Both the position numbers and the translations under genes were made by a program. The notes beneath the pieces are model-generated. The model searched no databases, had not been told where the DNA came from, and saw only the letters and a program-made list of their open reading frames with translations. 64,000 nucleotides of DNA, taken from contig OX336355.1 of NCBI GenBank assembly GCA_946902875.1, positions 11,937,347-12,001,346 of the forward strand, in the 5' to 3' direction. This document shows, one piece after another, positions 10,378 to 21,741 of this stretch (the stretch's first letter is position 1; each line of letters begins with the position of its first letter). This DNA comes from Nematopogon swammerdamellus. Its lineage: Eukaryota; Arthropoda; Insecta; Lepidoptera; Adelidae.

Positions 10378-12444
10378 AAAAAGTTTAATCGATAAATTAC
10401 TTATTTTTACCCGACTACGCGAAGTAAAAAAGAGGGTAATGTTTTTTTTTTTCTCTATAAAGCCTTTTGTAATATGACAGTAGGTAGGTATGTTGTTTGA
10501 AAATTTGCTAACACTTTCTGAACGGTTACGGTGACCGAAACTCCCCAGAGCGCACGTGACTGGAAACAAACGGGAATGCCGAACGCACCAACTGATAACT
10601 TTTACTCCACTCATTCCACCGGCGAAGAAAGTAAACTGTACAAAAAACAAAACGACTATCGTTAAAATGTTTTAAAAACAAAACATCTCGGGCCGTGCAC
10701 GCGCCGCCGCGATCGCATTACACTTACATACAGCTATGCAATTACATTACAGAGCTAATTACAAATTGTTCGCATTGTACATTACCTTGTAATAATCTTG
10801 TAGTCTCATACGATTGTACATACGTGAACGCTTGTTGTTTTCTTATTGATGTGTAGGTGAATTTTAAAGAAATACGCGATATAATTATGTCCGTTAAAAC
10901 AATAAAATTGCAATTAAAAAAAATAATTTAAGCATTCATCCATAGTGACTGATGACGATGACACAATGGTCACTAAAACAGAGGTGATATTCCATTGCTG
11001 AATCGCTGAGAACTTTGGACGTTCGTACCTACCTTTTGAAAGAAGCTTGAGCACGTTGGTCGATCCAATTTCCGTAAGGTTATGATATGACACGTCCGTC
11101 TCATAGCTAGATGGATTTAACCATCTGGACTACACAGAGGCTAAGCTCCAAGTTCCGAGGCAAAGTATTACAGTATTCAATAATAATGCAGTATTTCAAA
11201 ATATGTTTAAATCTTTGAATGTTGGCTGTTTAAGCTTTTACTATAGACTAATTTCAAGATAATTTGATATTAACGGTAGATTCCGCGAATCGATCGAATG
11301 CTTTGAATTCTTTGTCTCCTAAGGCCGATGGACCATATGCCGCATAATTTGGCCAAATCGCCCGAGGACCGAGACAAAAAGTTTTGACTTTCGAACGCTT
11401 CGGCGGCGCCGGTGTTCTTTTTTCAAAATCGAAAACTGTCAATCAATGCGCGGCGCATATTGTTATTAGGGTATCACAAAGCGGTCTGAAATTCGAATTT
11501 TGAACATCGATCTGTTTTTATTTGGGAACAATTTGACGAAACTAATTGCTTGGTGTTTTGTGTAGACGGAGTTCGGTAATTGTGACCCGAGGATAGAAGC
11601 GGTTCGATATAAAAAAGTACTTATTTCCAGGTGTTTTTTTGCTCAATTTTTTAAATTGGACTTATCCCTAATCTCATATTGACACGGTAATGAGACTCTA
11701 AATACCTGTATTCAATATGAATTTCCTATAGGTTGCAAGGAGGGATCTAAGCTATAGTAACAGTATTGAGGTTTTGTAAAATTTTTGATAATATTTTTTA
11801 TTTACATTTTATTACATACATAATTTTTTTTATAAATTAATTTTTTCTTCCCAAACTTGTTTTAATAGATTTTGTCCACAGTTATACTCGCGCGAATTTC
11901 GGTCTGAAATACGAATTAAAATTTCAACCTATTCGTTAAGTGGCACCTAAGCTAACGCCATGCTAAATTTCAGGTTTAGAGGTGGTCTTAAGGAGACGTA
12001 ACAACAAACAGCCTATATACATACAACATACATAATTTGGATTTAATAAACAGTAGGGTTGTGCATTGTGATCACAGAAATCTCACAGATTGTGATTACA
12101 GAAATCAATGATAGAAATATCAAAACTATTGTTATTTTATTTTGAAGCACCTACCTATTTCATCTGATTTGTTCTCAATTTACCACTCACTCCAACCGAC
12201 CGACCCGCAGAGTCGGCTTTCGGTATGTGGCCCAACTTTCAAAATTCGGCATTTAGTCCCGTTCGCCTCGGATATGTTTCTTTGAAACTTATTAGGTTTA
12301 ATAAGTAAATTGTCAGTAGGAGTCATTAGCTGCGCACGCAACACTCGTTCTAGAAATTCACCTTCGAAATACTGTCCAGAGCAGAGAAGTCGAATGAGCA
12401 GAATTGCTATTGTCGTGCAAAGAAAGGAGCAGTGATTTCTTGAC
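10378..12444. other. No gene recognised
   Basis: Mostly AT-rich. A GC-richer patch at about 11275-11460 carries a 62-codon reverse frame with no known domain. No second copy of that patch was found in the window. Confidence 0.4.
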
Positions 12445-12732
12445 ATGACAGCTAGTTCCGATAGAATGAAGAGTAATGAACTGACACCACGGGTGACTAA
12501 TCTCAAGTGGCAGTGAGCTGGGCACGTCAGCCGAAGAGACGACAATCATTGGAGTAACCGTGTCCTACACTGGCGGCCGTAGAAATGAAAACGGAGTGTG
12601 TGAAGACCACCCGCCAGGTGGGGCGACGACATCAAGTACGTCGGCGGAAAGCTGGGGTGCCGTACCGCTGAAGGCCGGGAGGACTGGAGGAAAATTGGAG
12701 AGGCGTATGTCCAGCAGTCAGTTGACATTTGA
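12445..12732 (+). pseudogene. C-terminal remnant of a LINE ORF2 (endonuclease-reverse transcriptase)
   Basis: In one frame I read TNLKWQ, stop, AGHVSRRDDNHWSNRVLHWRP, two further stops, then RWGDDIKYVGGKLGCR and GREDWRKIGEAYVQQS, ending in a stop at 12730. The pattern LKWqWAGH..R...W...V..W.P...R..GRPP.RW.DDI....W...A..R..W...EAYVQ is the familiar end of many insect non-LTR ORF2 proteins. At least three in-frame stops make it non-functional. A 12-residue scrap of the same region lies at 43413-43447. Confidence 0.8.
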
Positions 12733-12913
12733 CTGGATGACGTGTCGGGTTTCCCCTAGATCGTTGCAGTTCCGTGAGTCACGACATGATGTCTCCGGAG
12801 CGGGGTCGAAACGTCGACAAAATATGTAATTAAGTCGCTCTGATTAGTGTATACCGCGTAACCGAAAACATTATGATAATGTGCAACATCGATAAAAGCC
12901 TAAACGAACAGAT

Positions 12914-13029
12914 TACATACATACTTAAATAGCGTCACGCTTGTTTCCCAGTGAGGTAGGCAGTGACAACGGATCTCCACGTGCCACGATCCTGACACAC
13001 CTCTGCCGCCTCTTCCACTCTTATAATGT
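12914..13029 (+). mobile_element. S4 repeat (SINE-like)
   Basis: It contains ACATACATAC, then GCGTCACGCTTGTTTCCCAG, GGTAGGCAGTGACAACGGAT and CACACCTCTGCCGCCTCTTC. Parallel copies are at 16064-16172 and 45562-45680, with reverse-strand ends at 31884-31943 and 32833-32890. Confidence 0.75.
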
Positions 13030-14744
13030 TCTTCATACATGCTCATCAGTGCCCGCGTACTATTAGGCACTGAACCACGAAAATATTATAATGTGTTAAA
13101 TTCTTTATAAAGTAATTTTTCACTAAAGTATTTAAATTTCGAGAATTTTAAGGAAAAGTGGGAAAGAAATCACATTTTAACCTTACATCTCCAATCTCGC
13201 AGCAGAAACCGTCTAAAGCAAAATTCTACTCTATCTCCGCACATTAGAGTCTTGTCTTGCGTGCTACGGCAGTTCAGTCTGTCTCCTCTCGTAGGATCCT
13301 ATGGGACCTAATACACTTTGCCTACAACATAATCAACGGAACAAGAGACGGCGGCTCGGAACACGAGTTTCGATAGAGATAGGCGAGTGATGAGTGCGAC
13401 CGATGTAGAAATTTCATACATTTTGAGTACGTACATACGTACATACGTCTTTGCGCATGTAAACCTCAATAAAATAAAATAAATTAATTCATATTTTAAT
13501 GGTGTGCACGCTATTAAAATATTAATATTGTGCACACAATTTAAAATTATTGTTGATCTGTTTGAATAGTTGATTCCCCCTTCTATGTCACTGAATGTTT
13601 TGGCCTAGAGTTCTGTCTGTTAGATTTGGCGGTCAACAAATTATATTTCGTGCCCTATTATTAAAAGAGCTGCTGTAGGAATCAGTGGAACTGTAGAAGA
13701 CGTTATTATTATAATTTATACTTATTTTTTAAAAAGTTATCGAAACTGAATTTGGATAAATGCGGAGCGGCAAAAGGTTGCGGATACACATAATGAGTAT
13801 AATGTGTAAAATAATATCGCTCGTTTTAAGCAATGTTTATTCTTACAAAGCTGTTTTGAAAGTTTGAAGTATTAGGCTCGAGCAAACCATAAAATGCCTC
13901 TTTATACCTATAAAGACGCATTTTACGCGGTAGTTTAAAGAGGATTTGGTTAGTGATGCGAAGATTAAAATAAAAAAAAAACTGCTATAGGTATCTACCT
14001 AATCGTATATTCAATAAAGAGCTTGAACTTGCCTTGTCTCAATGTCGAAGTAAAGTACATTAAATAATATTGCTAAAACCCGAAACATATTTTAGTTTCA
14101 CTACAATATTTCGGCAATCTGCATACAATATTATTTTATGCAACGTATATTATGTTACTGTCTGTCTGAAAATATCAATAAACAAATTGTACGTATACGT
14201 ATGCACGAAGAGGAAGACATAGAAAATAACCAAGCAAGGCGAGCCGTGCGTTCGAATTTCAAAAGCTCCTCGCGAAGCTCAACAAGAAGTTCGGCCGGTA
14301 GCCTACAGATGGCGCTACATGTATCGAGAAAGCTCTGAGTTCAACCGAAATAATTTGGCGAAATGGCGCTATAACGGTGGTGGGAGTCGCGTCGTCGCAC
14401 GCCGTCACTTCGAAATTCGGAATATTGGTAAATTGTATTTATTTTAAAGGCGGGGTTTTCCGGTTTCAGTTATCATACCAGGTACATATACCTACAATAC
14501 ATTTTTAGACTATTTCAAATTTCGAATTCATACTCTTACGTAGATTAAATTACGAAAGTATACGGCCCTATACTGTTATGAAAATATATAATATATTTAA
14601 TATTCATATATATATTTTGTTTATTTAAATATTATGTGGCCATTGCCGAGTAAAAACTTAAATTAATTTTGCAACCTTTTAGCCGAAATAATAATTTAAA
14701 AAACAGCAGTGGTATGTCGATAAATAATAGGCTGCATTTATATT
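13030..14744. other. No gene recognised
   Basis: AT-rich. It includes a short (ATACGTAC)n stretch near 13430-13448. No exon-like frames were found. Confidence 0.4.
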
Positions 14745-14912
14745 CATACGGGTACCGTACAAATAATTTATTATTATTTATACGGGTATCGGACAAATAA
14801 TTTATTATTATTCGTACAGTATCCGTACGAATAATTTTATTTTATTAATCCGGCAATAAAAAAAATTAATTAATTATAAATTATTTATCCAGTACCCGTA
14901 TAAATAGTCACT
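14745..14912. repeat. About 34-bp AT-rich tandem repeat with an inverted outlier
   Basis: The unit TACGGGTACCGTACAAATAATTTATTATTA recurs with about 34-bp spacing at 14747, 14781 and (diverged) about 14814. An inverted version (TTATTTATCCAGTACCCGTA) follows at about 14880-14900. Confidence 0.65.
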
Positions 14913-16063
14913 GCCTAAATAATATTTATCAAATACCTACCATGTAATATATTGTTCTCTGATAGAAATACTTGAATTAATAATACCTACATTATGAACT
15001 CCTTATGCTAACAAGCCGATCGTCTAGGTAAGAAATTCTTCATTCTCTACCTATTTTCTAACTTACGTAAAGCTTATCAAACTAGGTGAGAACTTCAGCA
15101 ATAAAAACCCCAAAGCGTAATTTTAATAAAATTTTATTCCACGCCTAACCGCTCCCGAGCAAATATAAAAAGGGAATGCTGAATTTTCATATATTTTGTG
15201 CGTGTTTTTCAGTAATAGAGCCAATGATTTACAACCCTGCATCGTAGGGTTGGGGAAACAAGCTTGAATGGTGACCTGTAAATCATAGCGTTTTATTCGG
15301 GTACCCGCGAATGGCCGGAATTCTTTGTTTCGCATTGCGTACGTTTTGGAGGTTTACTGAAAAGGTATTTTAATGAGCGTAAATACCTTAGCTGGAAGTA
15401 TTCAAAATATAGAAAGGGGATGTAAACTCGTTTGAGTTGGTGCGATTTAATCGTCAATTTTAGTTTCTCGTGTGTTTTTAAATAAAAATTGGTTGTCTGT
15501 AAAGTCGGTTTACGGACGATAGTTTTACGTGATAAAGTCATAAAGAAACACAGCTATAAGAATTACCGTATTTTTTCGTACGGCACCCCTTTCGCTGCCG
15601 TACGCCGTACATTTGTCGATTTCTAGCCTCGATTACCGTACGATACGGCAATTACTGTACGTTTGTCAACACTGCCGCTTGGGCCGATTGTGCCTCTCTA
15701 TCGCTTGTTACGCGATCTCGCTTGCACACACAGGCTCAGATGGAACGTGACACTTTTTCGTGCGTGCAGCCGGTGTTCATCAATTTATAAGACGTTCTCA
15801 CGTCAAAAGTACTGAATAAAAATATACAATTAATTACAATTTAGTATGTACTAAATTGTAATTAATCCTGTTTGGTGCCAAAGTTGTTCACACATAAAGG
15901 GTTCCGTAGCCATTTCTTTCTTGCATAGCGAGTGCGCGAAGCGATCACGTGGTGTGTCACGCGCGAGAATCCTATTTTCTCAACAGCTTCAAGGAGATAT
16001 CGACTTCAAAAATGTTTTAATGCCGTAAGGACTGTAAGGACTAAATGAATGACTTTTTGTTTT
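14913..16063. other. No gene recognised; contains an 18-bp palindrome
   Basis: ATTAATTACAATTTAGTA at 15829-15846 is mirrored exactly at 15849-15866 around TG. Between 15570 and 15665 the tetranucleotide CGTACG/CCGTACG recurs several times. No coding region was seen. Confidence 0.5.
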
Positions 16064-16172
16064 TACATACATACATAGCGTCACGCCTGTTTCCCGGTGG
16101 GGTAGGCAGAGACAACGGACCTCCACGTGCCACGATCCTGACACACCTCTGCCGCCTCTTCCACTCCCATAA
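16064..16172 (+). mobile_element. S4 repeat (SINE-like)
   Basis: It matches 12914-13029 in order: ACATACATACATAGCGTCAC, GCCTGTTTCCCGGTGGGGTA, GCAGAGACAACGG, CCACGATCCTGACACACCTC. Confidence 0.8.
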
Positions 16173-16835
16173 TGTTTTTATTTATTAATTATTAAGCTTT
16201 ACTTAGTTTCCGGAGTATTCAACTTGGACTACGAACGGAACCCTAAAAAGTCACACAGTGGACTCATGAGTCTTTATCCATATCCATGTTACAGCTTATA
16301 CATATATACCTACGGATTTTGTAGATTATGTTGAATACGAAGTAAATACGATTGTGAATATTCAAAAATCTAATATTTTTTATTTAAACATGCACATTTT
16401 TAAAACACATTAAATCTGATATGAATTAATCTAAATTACCTATGAAGAAAGTAAATCAATCCAAATTATCTACAAAAAATTTATACAATCGATTTGTTTT
16501 TTAAGAACAGTGCCTACATATCAATTAAAATAAAATAAATTGTAGACCACCTGTCCCATCCTTTTGAATTTCTCGACCTTAGTTGCAGTCACGTTTAAAT
16601 GTCGACAAATCATTGAAGGACGTTGCCAAACTCACTGGTTTACTACCGGCCTCTTTTCACAATACTATTCGAGGTTGGCCAACCGTTTCATTATAAATAT
16701 GTTTTACTATTTTAGACCAGATTGTCCTTTGAACCTTCTAGAATAGGTACCTAATGGTTATAATAGCTCTTGTAATTATTAAGTGAATAGTTTTTACGAA
16801 TAGCTTTATAGGTGGAACATAAAAATGTATTTATT

Positions 16836-17175
16836 TGGTATAATGCTCGGAGGGGCTGTTTGACGCGATCCCGCCGTCCCCTTTCCATCACCGCACCACG
16901 CGCACTGGTTGGGGATTGCATCCCTACACGCTGGACCTACCACGGATGGATACCAATGGGTTCTGCAGATTATTTCCTCTACAGAACCGGTAAATCTGGA
17001 ACGCTCTCCCTGCCCATATTTACCCCCGAGTACTTACAGTATCCCGTCCTTCAAGAGGGACGTGAATAGGCACCTTGTCGGGCCGGCATAACATTCGCTC
17101 GACCGAATGTCCATGAGCGTCGTTAAACGCCTCATGGGTGGCTCGGCGCCACATGTCACGCTTTCTATAAAATTA
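16836..17175 (+). pseudogene. LINE-2 3' end: C-terminus of reverse transcriptase ORF plus tail
   Basis: In one frame: EGLFDAIPPSPFHHRTTRT, GLHPYTLDLPR, TNGFCRLFPLQNR, stop, IWNALPAHIYP. After a frame change comes SIPSFKRDVNRHLVG. This matches the SFLYRTGKLWNALPAHIFPP..SFKR pattern at the C-terminus of jockey/CR1-like LINEs. The tail GACCGAATGTCCATGAGCGT ... GGCGCCACATGTC recurs at 41396-41525 and 44430-44530. Reverse-strand copies are near 25915, 39471, 49850 and 63571. A stop and a frameshift make it dead. Confidence 0.8.
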
Positions 17176-17596
17176 AAGTAATTGTATTTTGTGCTGAAAC
17201 CTCTTTATAGCCAGGAAGTATTCATACGTATGTCGATGAATTTATTCGAAAACGTATAAAAATTTCACAGAGAAGTATAATATTATTTTGATACCTATTC
17301 ATTAACCTATGCACTATTTGTCGTTTGTACTGTAGGTGCAACGTATTTTGATATTATAACCCTATAATATCAATGGTGCAACTAAACACACAATATGAGC
17401 ATATTTCCTACATACAACTTAATTTGTTTTGGTTGCAGTTTTGTAAAATTGTATACTTTTCTTATTCTGTCGGTAGGATTTTTGTGTTTTCCTATCCATT
17501 TTCACATAACGTGTACTAATATTGTAAAGTAGGCGAGAATATGTCTTTTCGAAATAAATATTTTAAATCCTTTAGGTACTTATGAACTTGCTTTAT
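17176..17596. other. No feature recognised
   Basis: AT-rich, no repeat copy or coding frame. Confidence 0.4.
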
Positions 17597-17855
17597 TTTT
17601 TTATTTTTATGGAAACTATCACCGTTGACTACATCACCTGAACATTATTGATGACAGCCCATAACACCCTGGTGAACTAGGTGTCATGTCAATGCTTCTC
17701 TTTCGTCGTGACGGCTACACTGAACTGGGCGGAACACACGAACTATTTACTTAGCCGCTTTGACCAACTTTTCATTCAGTGCGGTGGTATCAACCCGGAC
17801 GAGTGAAACCCCACCACCTAGTATAAGTGAGAAGGGAAGGAACCTACAGTTTTAT
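17597..17855 (-). mobile_element. SINE S1 body C, diverged
   Basis: The reverse strand gives CTGTAGGTTCCTTCCCTTCT, CCACCGCACTGAAT, GCCGTCACGACGAAAG and GTTATGGGCTG, ending in an A-rich tail. It is more diverged than the other S1 copies. It abuts the R6 repeat that begins at 17857. Confidence 0.75.
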
Positions 17856-17856
17856 G

Positions 17857-18090
17857 TGTTATTATGGCTGATATAACAACAAATAATAAATAAAAATAAG
17901 AAAAAGTAAAAAATTCACGGGGTTTCCCATAGAAGAAACTAAAAAGCGTATGCGCGTGTGATGCTGAAAACAGTATGAAGCATTTTAACTAATCATGAAA
18001 TTATAACTAATATGAAGCATTTCACCACGACATGGCGATACGGAACCCTCGGTGCGCGAGTTCGACTCGCACTTGGCCGGTTTTTTTCTA
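17857..18090 (+). mobile_element. R6 repeat, 3' portion
   Basis: It runs from GTGTTATTATGGCTGATATA through ATTCACGGGGTTTCCCATAG to GGAACCCTCGGTGCGCGAGT, TCGACTCGCACTTGGCCGG and a T run. The hairpin GTGCG.GAGT/ACTCGCAC sits just before the T-rich end. This is the same 3' end as the complete copy at 39829-40253. Confidence 0.75.
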
Positions 18091-18937
18091 TCAAGAAGAT
18101 GTAATGTAATAATCTTTTCGCAACTCATAGGTAATAACTAGTGTTCTTACTCATCTTTACCATATATTTTTACTTTAGCATATTTTTATTACGGCGTAAT
18201 TGTTGCAGTATTAGTTGATATAACGGAGGACCATGCGAAGCAATTTGAGGTAGTATACAGTCTTAAGGGATGACTAACACTTATGCACGAACAGTATCGT
18301 AAATTGAGTCGGAGATAATTTCCTGTTTAGTATAACTTTAAATGGAGCGAAGTTGCAGACACAGCTAATTGTACCTATACTTGTAAAGAAAGAATATATT
18401 TTTTTCTAAAACGGTTAATTCAATCTTTTTTATTGAGCATATAAAACTCAAAGTCATCAAAATAATAATTGATAAATAGAATCGGATAAAATCTATGTCA
18501 AATTTCTGGCTAGGGTCAACTTTAACGCGAGCGGAGCTGTTGCAGTCTTGCACTATGTAAGTTGTACCTATAGGGAATAATTTCTTTCTGAAAAGCTCGA
18601 ATCGAGTTTTTTATCGACTGACCAGCTAATATAAAACAGCAAAAACCCTAAGTCATCAAAACAATAATTATCCAGATGCAAGCATAAATGATGGCGTTGT
18701 GTACATGTAGAGTGTAGAGTTGGATGGAGTGAGACGTGCGCTCACGTCGGGTGGCGCGATGCGACTGAAAAACTCGCCCTTACAGCGGCGGCCATCTTGC
18801 GACGTCACACACGGCCGAACGAGGCGAGGGCCGTACTCAGGCACGTGGCGTGTAAATAAATTGAACCTTTTTGTCATGTTGGCAACTCGCTTCATTTCAG
18901 TTTCAGTTTCTTCATTGATCGAATTTGTACATTATAA
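18091..18937. other. Unassigned; diverged ~190-bp duplication and a GC-rich patch
   Basis: The segments 18345-18480 and about 18530-18670 share, in order, a GCG.AG.TG.AG.C start, TTGTACCTATA, and a tail AAGTCATCAAAA.AATAATT. This suggests an old tandem duplication. At 18720-18865 there is a GC-rich patch containing GACGTCAC and the overlapping motifs CACGTG and GCGTG. No coding gene was seen. Confidence 0.45.
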
Positions 18938-19330
18938 GCGGCGGGTGGCCGTAGTGGTCTGGGCGTCGGCTTCTCTTGCGAGAGGTCCGAGGTTGGTATC
19001 CGGTCGGCGGTGTACCAATGAGTTTTTTCTGACGGAAAAATTTACGTGCATACCTACACCTGCTGCTTCGCCGTTCGACGCCGAGCGAAAACTGTAGGTC
19101 CCTTTTCATACCCTTTTCATACCTTTCATAATAGGTGGGAGGCTCAAATTGTGGATGTAAGATGGCCGCATAGCAGCCTCGGCTGTGTTCTCCTCTACTC
19201 CAGTATAGCCAGAAATTCAAAGGGAGTCTCCGGTATGGCACCTACCTTATCGGAGGTAATATTGGTTACTCGGCGCATGTGCTTTGGTTGCTTACGAGTC
19301 TAGCCACCCATACTGGATTACATAAAAAAT
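18938..19330 (+). mobile_element. tRNA-derived SINE S3, long copy
   Basis: The head GGCCGTAGTGGTCTGGGCGT followed by GAGAGGTCCGAGGTTGGTAT fits tRNA-type A and B boxes (GTGGTCTGG and GGTCCGAGGTT). The body is shared with 30347-30697. The 3' end (TACCTTATCGGAGGTAATAT, GCCACCCATACTGGATTACA, then TAAAAAA) matches 41265-41392 and 3707-3805. Confidence 0.8.
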
Positions 19331-19650
19331 ACAAGTCAATATGTTGTAACGGGCCGCCCATACGCATGGTGAGAAATAACGGGTATGAAAACTCGTCTAC
19401 AATTTGATTGATGTTATTGTCTGATTGCCTTTAATCGACCCACGGGGCAAGGAATATTACCTAGACATCCTTACTCATTCAGATTATTATAGAAACAAAT
19501 TTTAAATATGCACTACAACGACCATGAATGTTAACCTACTGAGCTGCACTGGTTATTCTCAATCTCGGACTTTCAAGATTACACTGCCTGGTCGCCGTGG
19601 CAGATGTCTTCGCTGAAGAGTGCTACAATTAGGTTAAGTTTCAGGGAATA
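19331..19650. other. No feature recognised
   Basis: No repeat copy, RNA or coding frame was identified. Confidence 0.4.
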
Positions 19651-19945
19651 GAATAGCCCCACTGCATCTCTACCCGTGTATGTCGTAAAAAGCGACTAAG
19701 GGATATGACTCCCTTCTTAAATTACTAGGTGGTAGGGTTTAACCCGCCCGGGTTGGTACCACCGCACTGAATGAAAGGTCGGTCGAAACGGCTATGTAAA
19801 TAGTTTGTGTTTTCCGTCCAGTTCAGTGTAGCCGGCACGACCGAAGGGAAGCACTGACGTGGCACCAAGTTCACCTGGTGTTATGGGCTGACATTACGGA
19901 TGTTGTAGGTGATGTAGCCAACCGTGTCAGTTTCCATAAAAAAAA
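19651..19945 (+). mobile_element. SINE S1 (A-C type), 5'-truncated
   Basis: It starts inside module A (GAATAGCCCCACTGCATCTC) and continues through body C to CCGTGTCAGTTTCCATAAAA. Very close to the copies at 10021 and 53690. Confidence 0.88.
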
Positions 19946-20106
19946 TCCATAGCTAAGTAACGCTTGGACATGTCGAAAATTCCGCCAATTCTAATTCAAT
20001 TCGAAGAAGAACTGATAAACGAACTTCGCAATTCACAATTATGTTGTTAGTACCAGTCACTTACAAATTATTACCCGTACTACCGCTCACAAAAACTATA
20101 ATTAAT

Positions 20107-20143
20107 TTTGTTTATTTTGTTTATTTTGTTTATTTTGTTTATT
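20107..20143. repeat. 9-bp tandem repeat (TTTATTTTG)n
   Basis: Four near-perfect units in a row. The 81-codon frame across it is low-complexity. Confidence 0.85.
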
Positions 20144-20203
20144 ATATTAACTATACATATTACAGTAAAACGAGTATGCACTTGATGAAGAACCACAAAG
20201 TAC

Positions 20204-20692
20204 TTTTTTTTTTTTTTTTATGGAACCTGACACGGTTGGCTACATCACCTACAACATCCGTGATGTCAGCCCATAACACAGGGTGAACTAGGTGCCATGT
20301 CAGTGCTTCCCTTCATTTCATGTCGGCTACACTAAACTGGACGGAAAACACGAACTATTTACATAGCCGTTTCGACCGACGTTTCGTTCAGTGCGGTGGT
20401 ACCAACCCGGCCGAGATAAACCCTACCACCTAGTAAGGTAAGAAGGGAAGGGACCTACAGTTTAACGTGGAATCCGAACCACGGTCAGCCTCCAACGGTC
20501 GAGCGATCACCCATCCAATCACTGACCGCGCTCAGCGTTGCTTAATAACAGTTGACTAACCAACCGCGCCACTGAGCTACCGAGGCTGACAAATTTTCTT
20601 ATCCCTTAGTCGACTTTTACGACATGCGACGGGGAGAGATGCAGTGGGGCTATTCTTTTTAAGTACCGACCCCACACGGTACAAAACTTACT
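20204..20692 (-). mobile_element. SINE S1 (A-B-C type), most complete copy
   Basis: On the reverse strand: module A (GTACCGTGTGGGGTCGGTAC to CTAAGGGAT), a 10-base linker, then module B at 20590-20484. B opens GTCAGCCTCGGTAGCTCAGT (tRNA A-box-like), contains GCGCGGTCAGTGATTGGATG GGTGA (5S internal-control-region-like) and closes with GAGGCTGAC, which pairs perfectly with the opening GTCAGCCTC. The B-box-like CGTGGTTCGGATTCCACG, body C and a 16-base A tail follow. The internal Pol III promoter parts imply Pol III transcription, which is inferred. Confidence 0.88.
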
Positions 20693-20698
20693 TCTTTT

Positions 20699-20905
20699 GT
20701 TTTTTTTTAGGCTTCCAAGTCTATGATTAAGCCTACGTCGTCTGTCTGTCTGCCTGTCCGTCCGTGCGTGCGTCCGTCCGATGGCTTTATCTTTATAACC
20801 GTAATAGCTACTCGGTTGAAATTTTCACAGAATACGTGTTATTATGGTGGATATAACAACAAATAATAAAAAAGATAAACACTAAAAAATTAAGGAGGGC
20901 AACGT
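20699..20905 (+). mobile_element. R6 repeat, 5' portion
   Basis: From a T run and AGGCTTCCAAG through AAGCCTACGTCGTCTGTCTG, CTACTCGGTTGAAATTTTCA and GTGTTATTATGGTGGATATA. It stops before the R6 3' end. Confidence 0.7.
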
Positions 20906-20949
20906 CATGTCAGATTTTTAACGCTATGTATATGGCATAATGTGGAACT

Positions 20950-21056
20950 TAGAGACCTTACAACTCCGCGAAGATTGGATCCATGTTGTACTGTGTGTCA
21001 TATCGCCTGTACCACAGAGAGTGCTCCAAGGACCTGCACGATGACATGATCCATCA
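20950..21056 (+). pseudogene. Short LINE reverse transcriptase remnant
   Basis: LETLQLRED in one frame is followed, one frame over, by LYCVSYRLYHRECSKDLHDD. This matches the 'LCVFYRIYHGECSEELHDLIP' stretch near the C-terminus of jockey/CR1-like LINEs. One frameshift lies within about 100 bp, and no other element parts are adjacent. Confidence 0.6.
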
Positions 21057-21069
21057 ATTCTTATTCTTA

Positions 21070-21214
21070 GGCCCACTTGCATCAACACAAATTTAATATA
21101 TAAACCAGTTTAACTCACTAAACCAGTTTAAGCTAGCACCCTTTGACTGTGGGAACCGCGTTTAAATCCATAACTCGCTACTTAACTTTAAACTCGTGTT
21201 GGTGCAAGTGGGCC
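21070..21214. mobile_element. 145-bp PIF/Harbinger-like MITE with TTA target duplication
   Basis: The ends GGCCCACTTGCATCAACACA and TGTTGGTGCAAGTGGGCC are inverted repeats of about 27 bp with few mismatches. TTA flanks both sides (21067-21069 and 21215-21217). A 3-bp TTA/TAA duplication with GGCC-type termini is characteristic of PIF/Harbinger. No transposase is encoded. Confidence 0.85.
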
Positions 21215-21383
21215 TTAGTCCTTATCCCTTAGTCGCCTTTTATATTAAATTAATGTTCGTAAATAAGATTACATCAATGTACGTTTATATTGTGCTCTAA
21301 AGCTTATATTTTATTCATTCATTGAACTGTCAAATCCAAATTTCATGCGCAAAAAATATCCCCAAAAACCGCAAACACTAAAT

Positions 21384-21741
21384 GCGTCCCCCTGCCGGCG
21401 ACGCTACCGCAGATTAGCTAGAGCTTCTGATTGGTAGCCGCCCGGCTCGGGGGCGTGACTGCATCTGGCCCGGCCCACTCGCGTCAGGGGTCCGCCACCT
21501 TCGGGCGCCACAGCACGCCGGGCGCTCCGTGCCGGCACTGGCAGCGCCATCGCGACCACACAAACCGCCACGCATACTTCTGTATCGATCGCAAAAGCTC
21601 AGACCCAACCGAAAGTGACACGAGTGTCCGGCGCGAGTGACAAGGTGACAGTTCAGTCCCGAAAGTGACAACGTGTGAGTGTTCGTGGGATTGTGCCAGT
21701 GACGAGACGGCGCTGATAGTGACAAAAAACGCATATGCCAA
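21384..21741 (+). promoter_or_regulatory. Candidate promoter / 5' untranslated region of spineless
   Basis: This is the only strongly GC- and CpG-rich block within several kb upstream of the spineless first coding exon. It contains ATTGG (inverted CCAAT) at about 21430, several CCCGGC/GGGCG runs, and a TCAGTCC initiator-like match at about 21645. The overlapping open frames on both strands look like by-products of base composition. Its role is inferred from position and composition. No transcript start can be read from sequence alone. Confidence 0.45.

Noticed and set aside
20484..20590. Genuine 5S rRNA gene or pseudogene
   Set aside because: The 5S-like core is part of a repeated unit with a SINE body, A tail and TSDs; helix I bases differ from 5S.
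21414..21741. Open frames of 69-106 codons on both strands
   Set aside because: They lie in the CpG-rich candidate promoter; all look composition-driven and none resembles a known protein.
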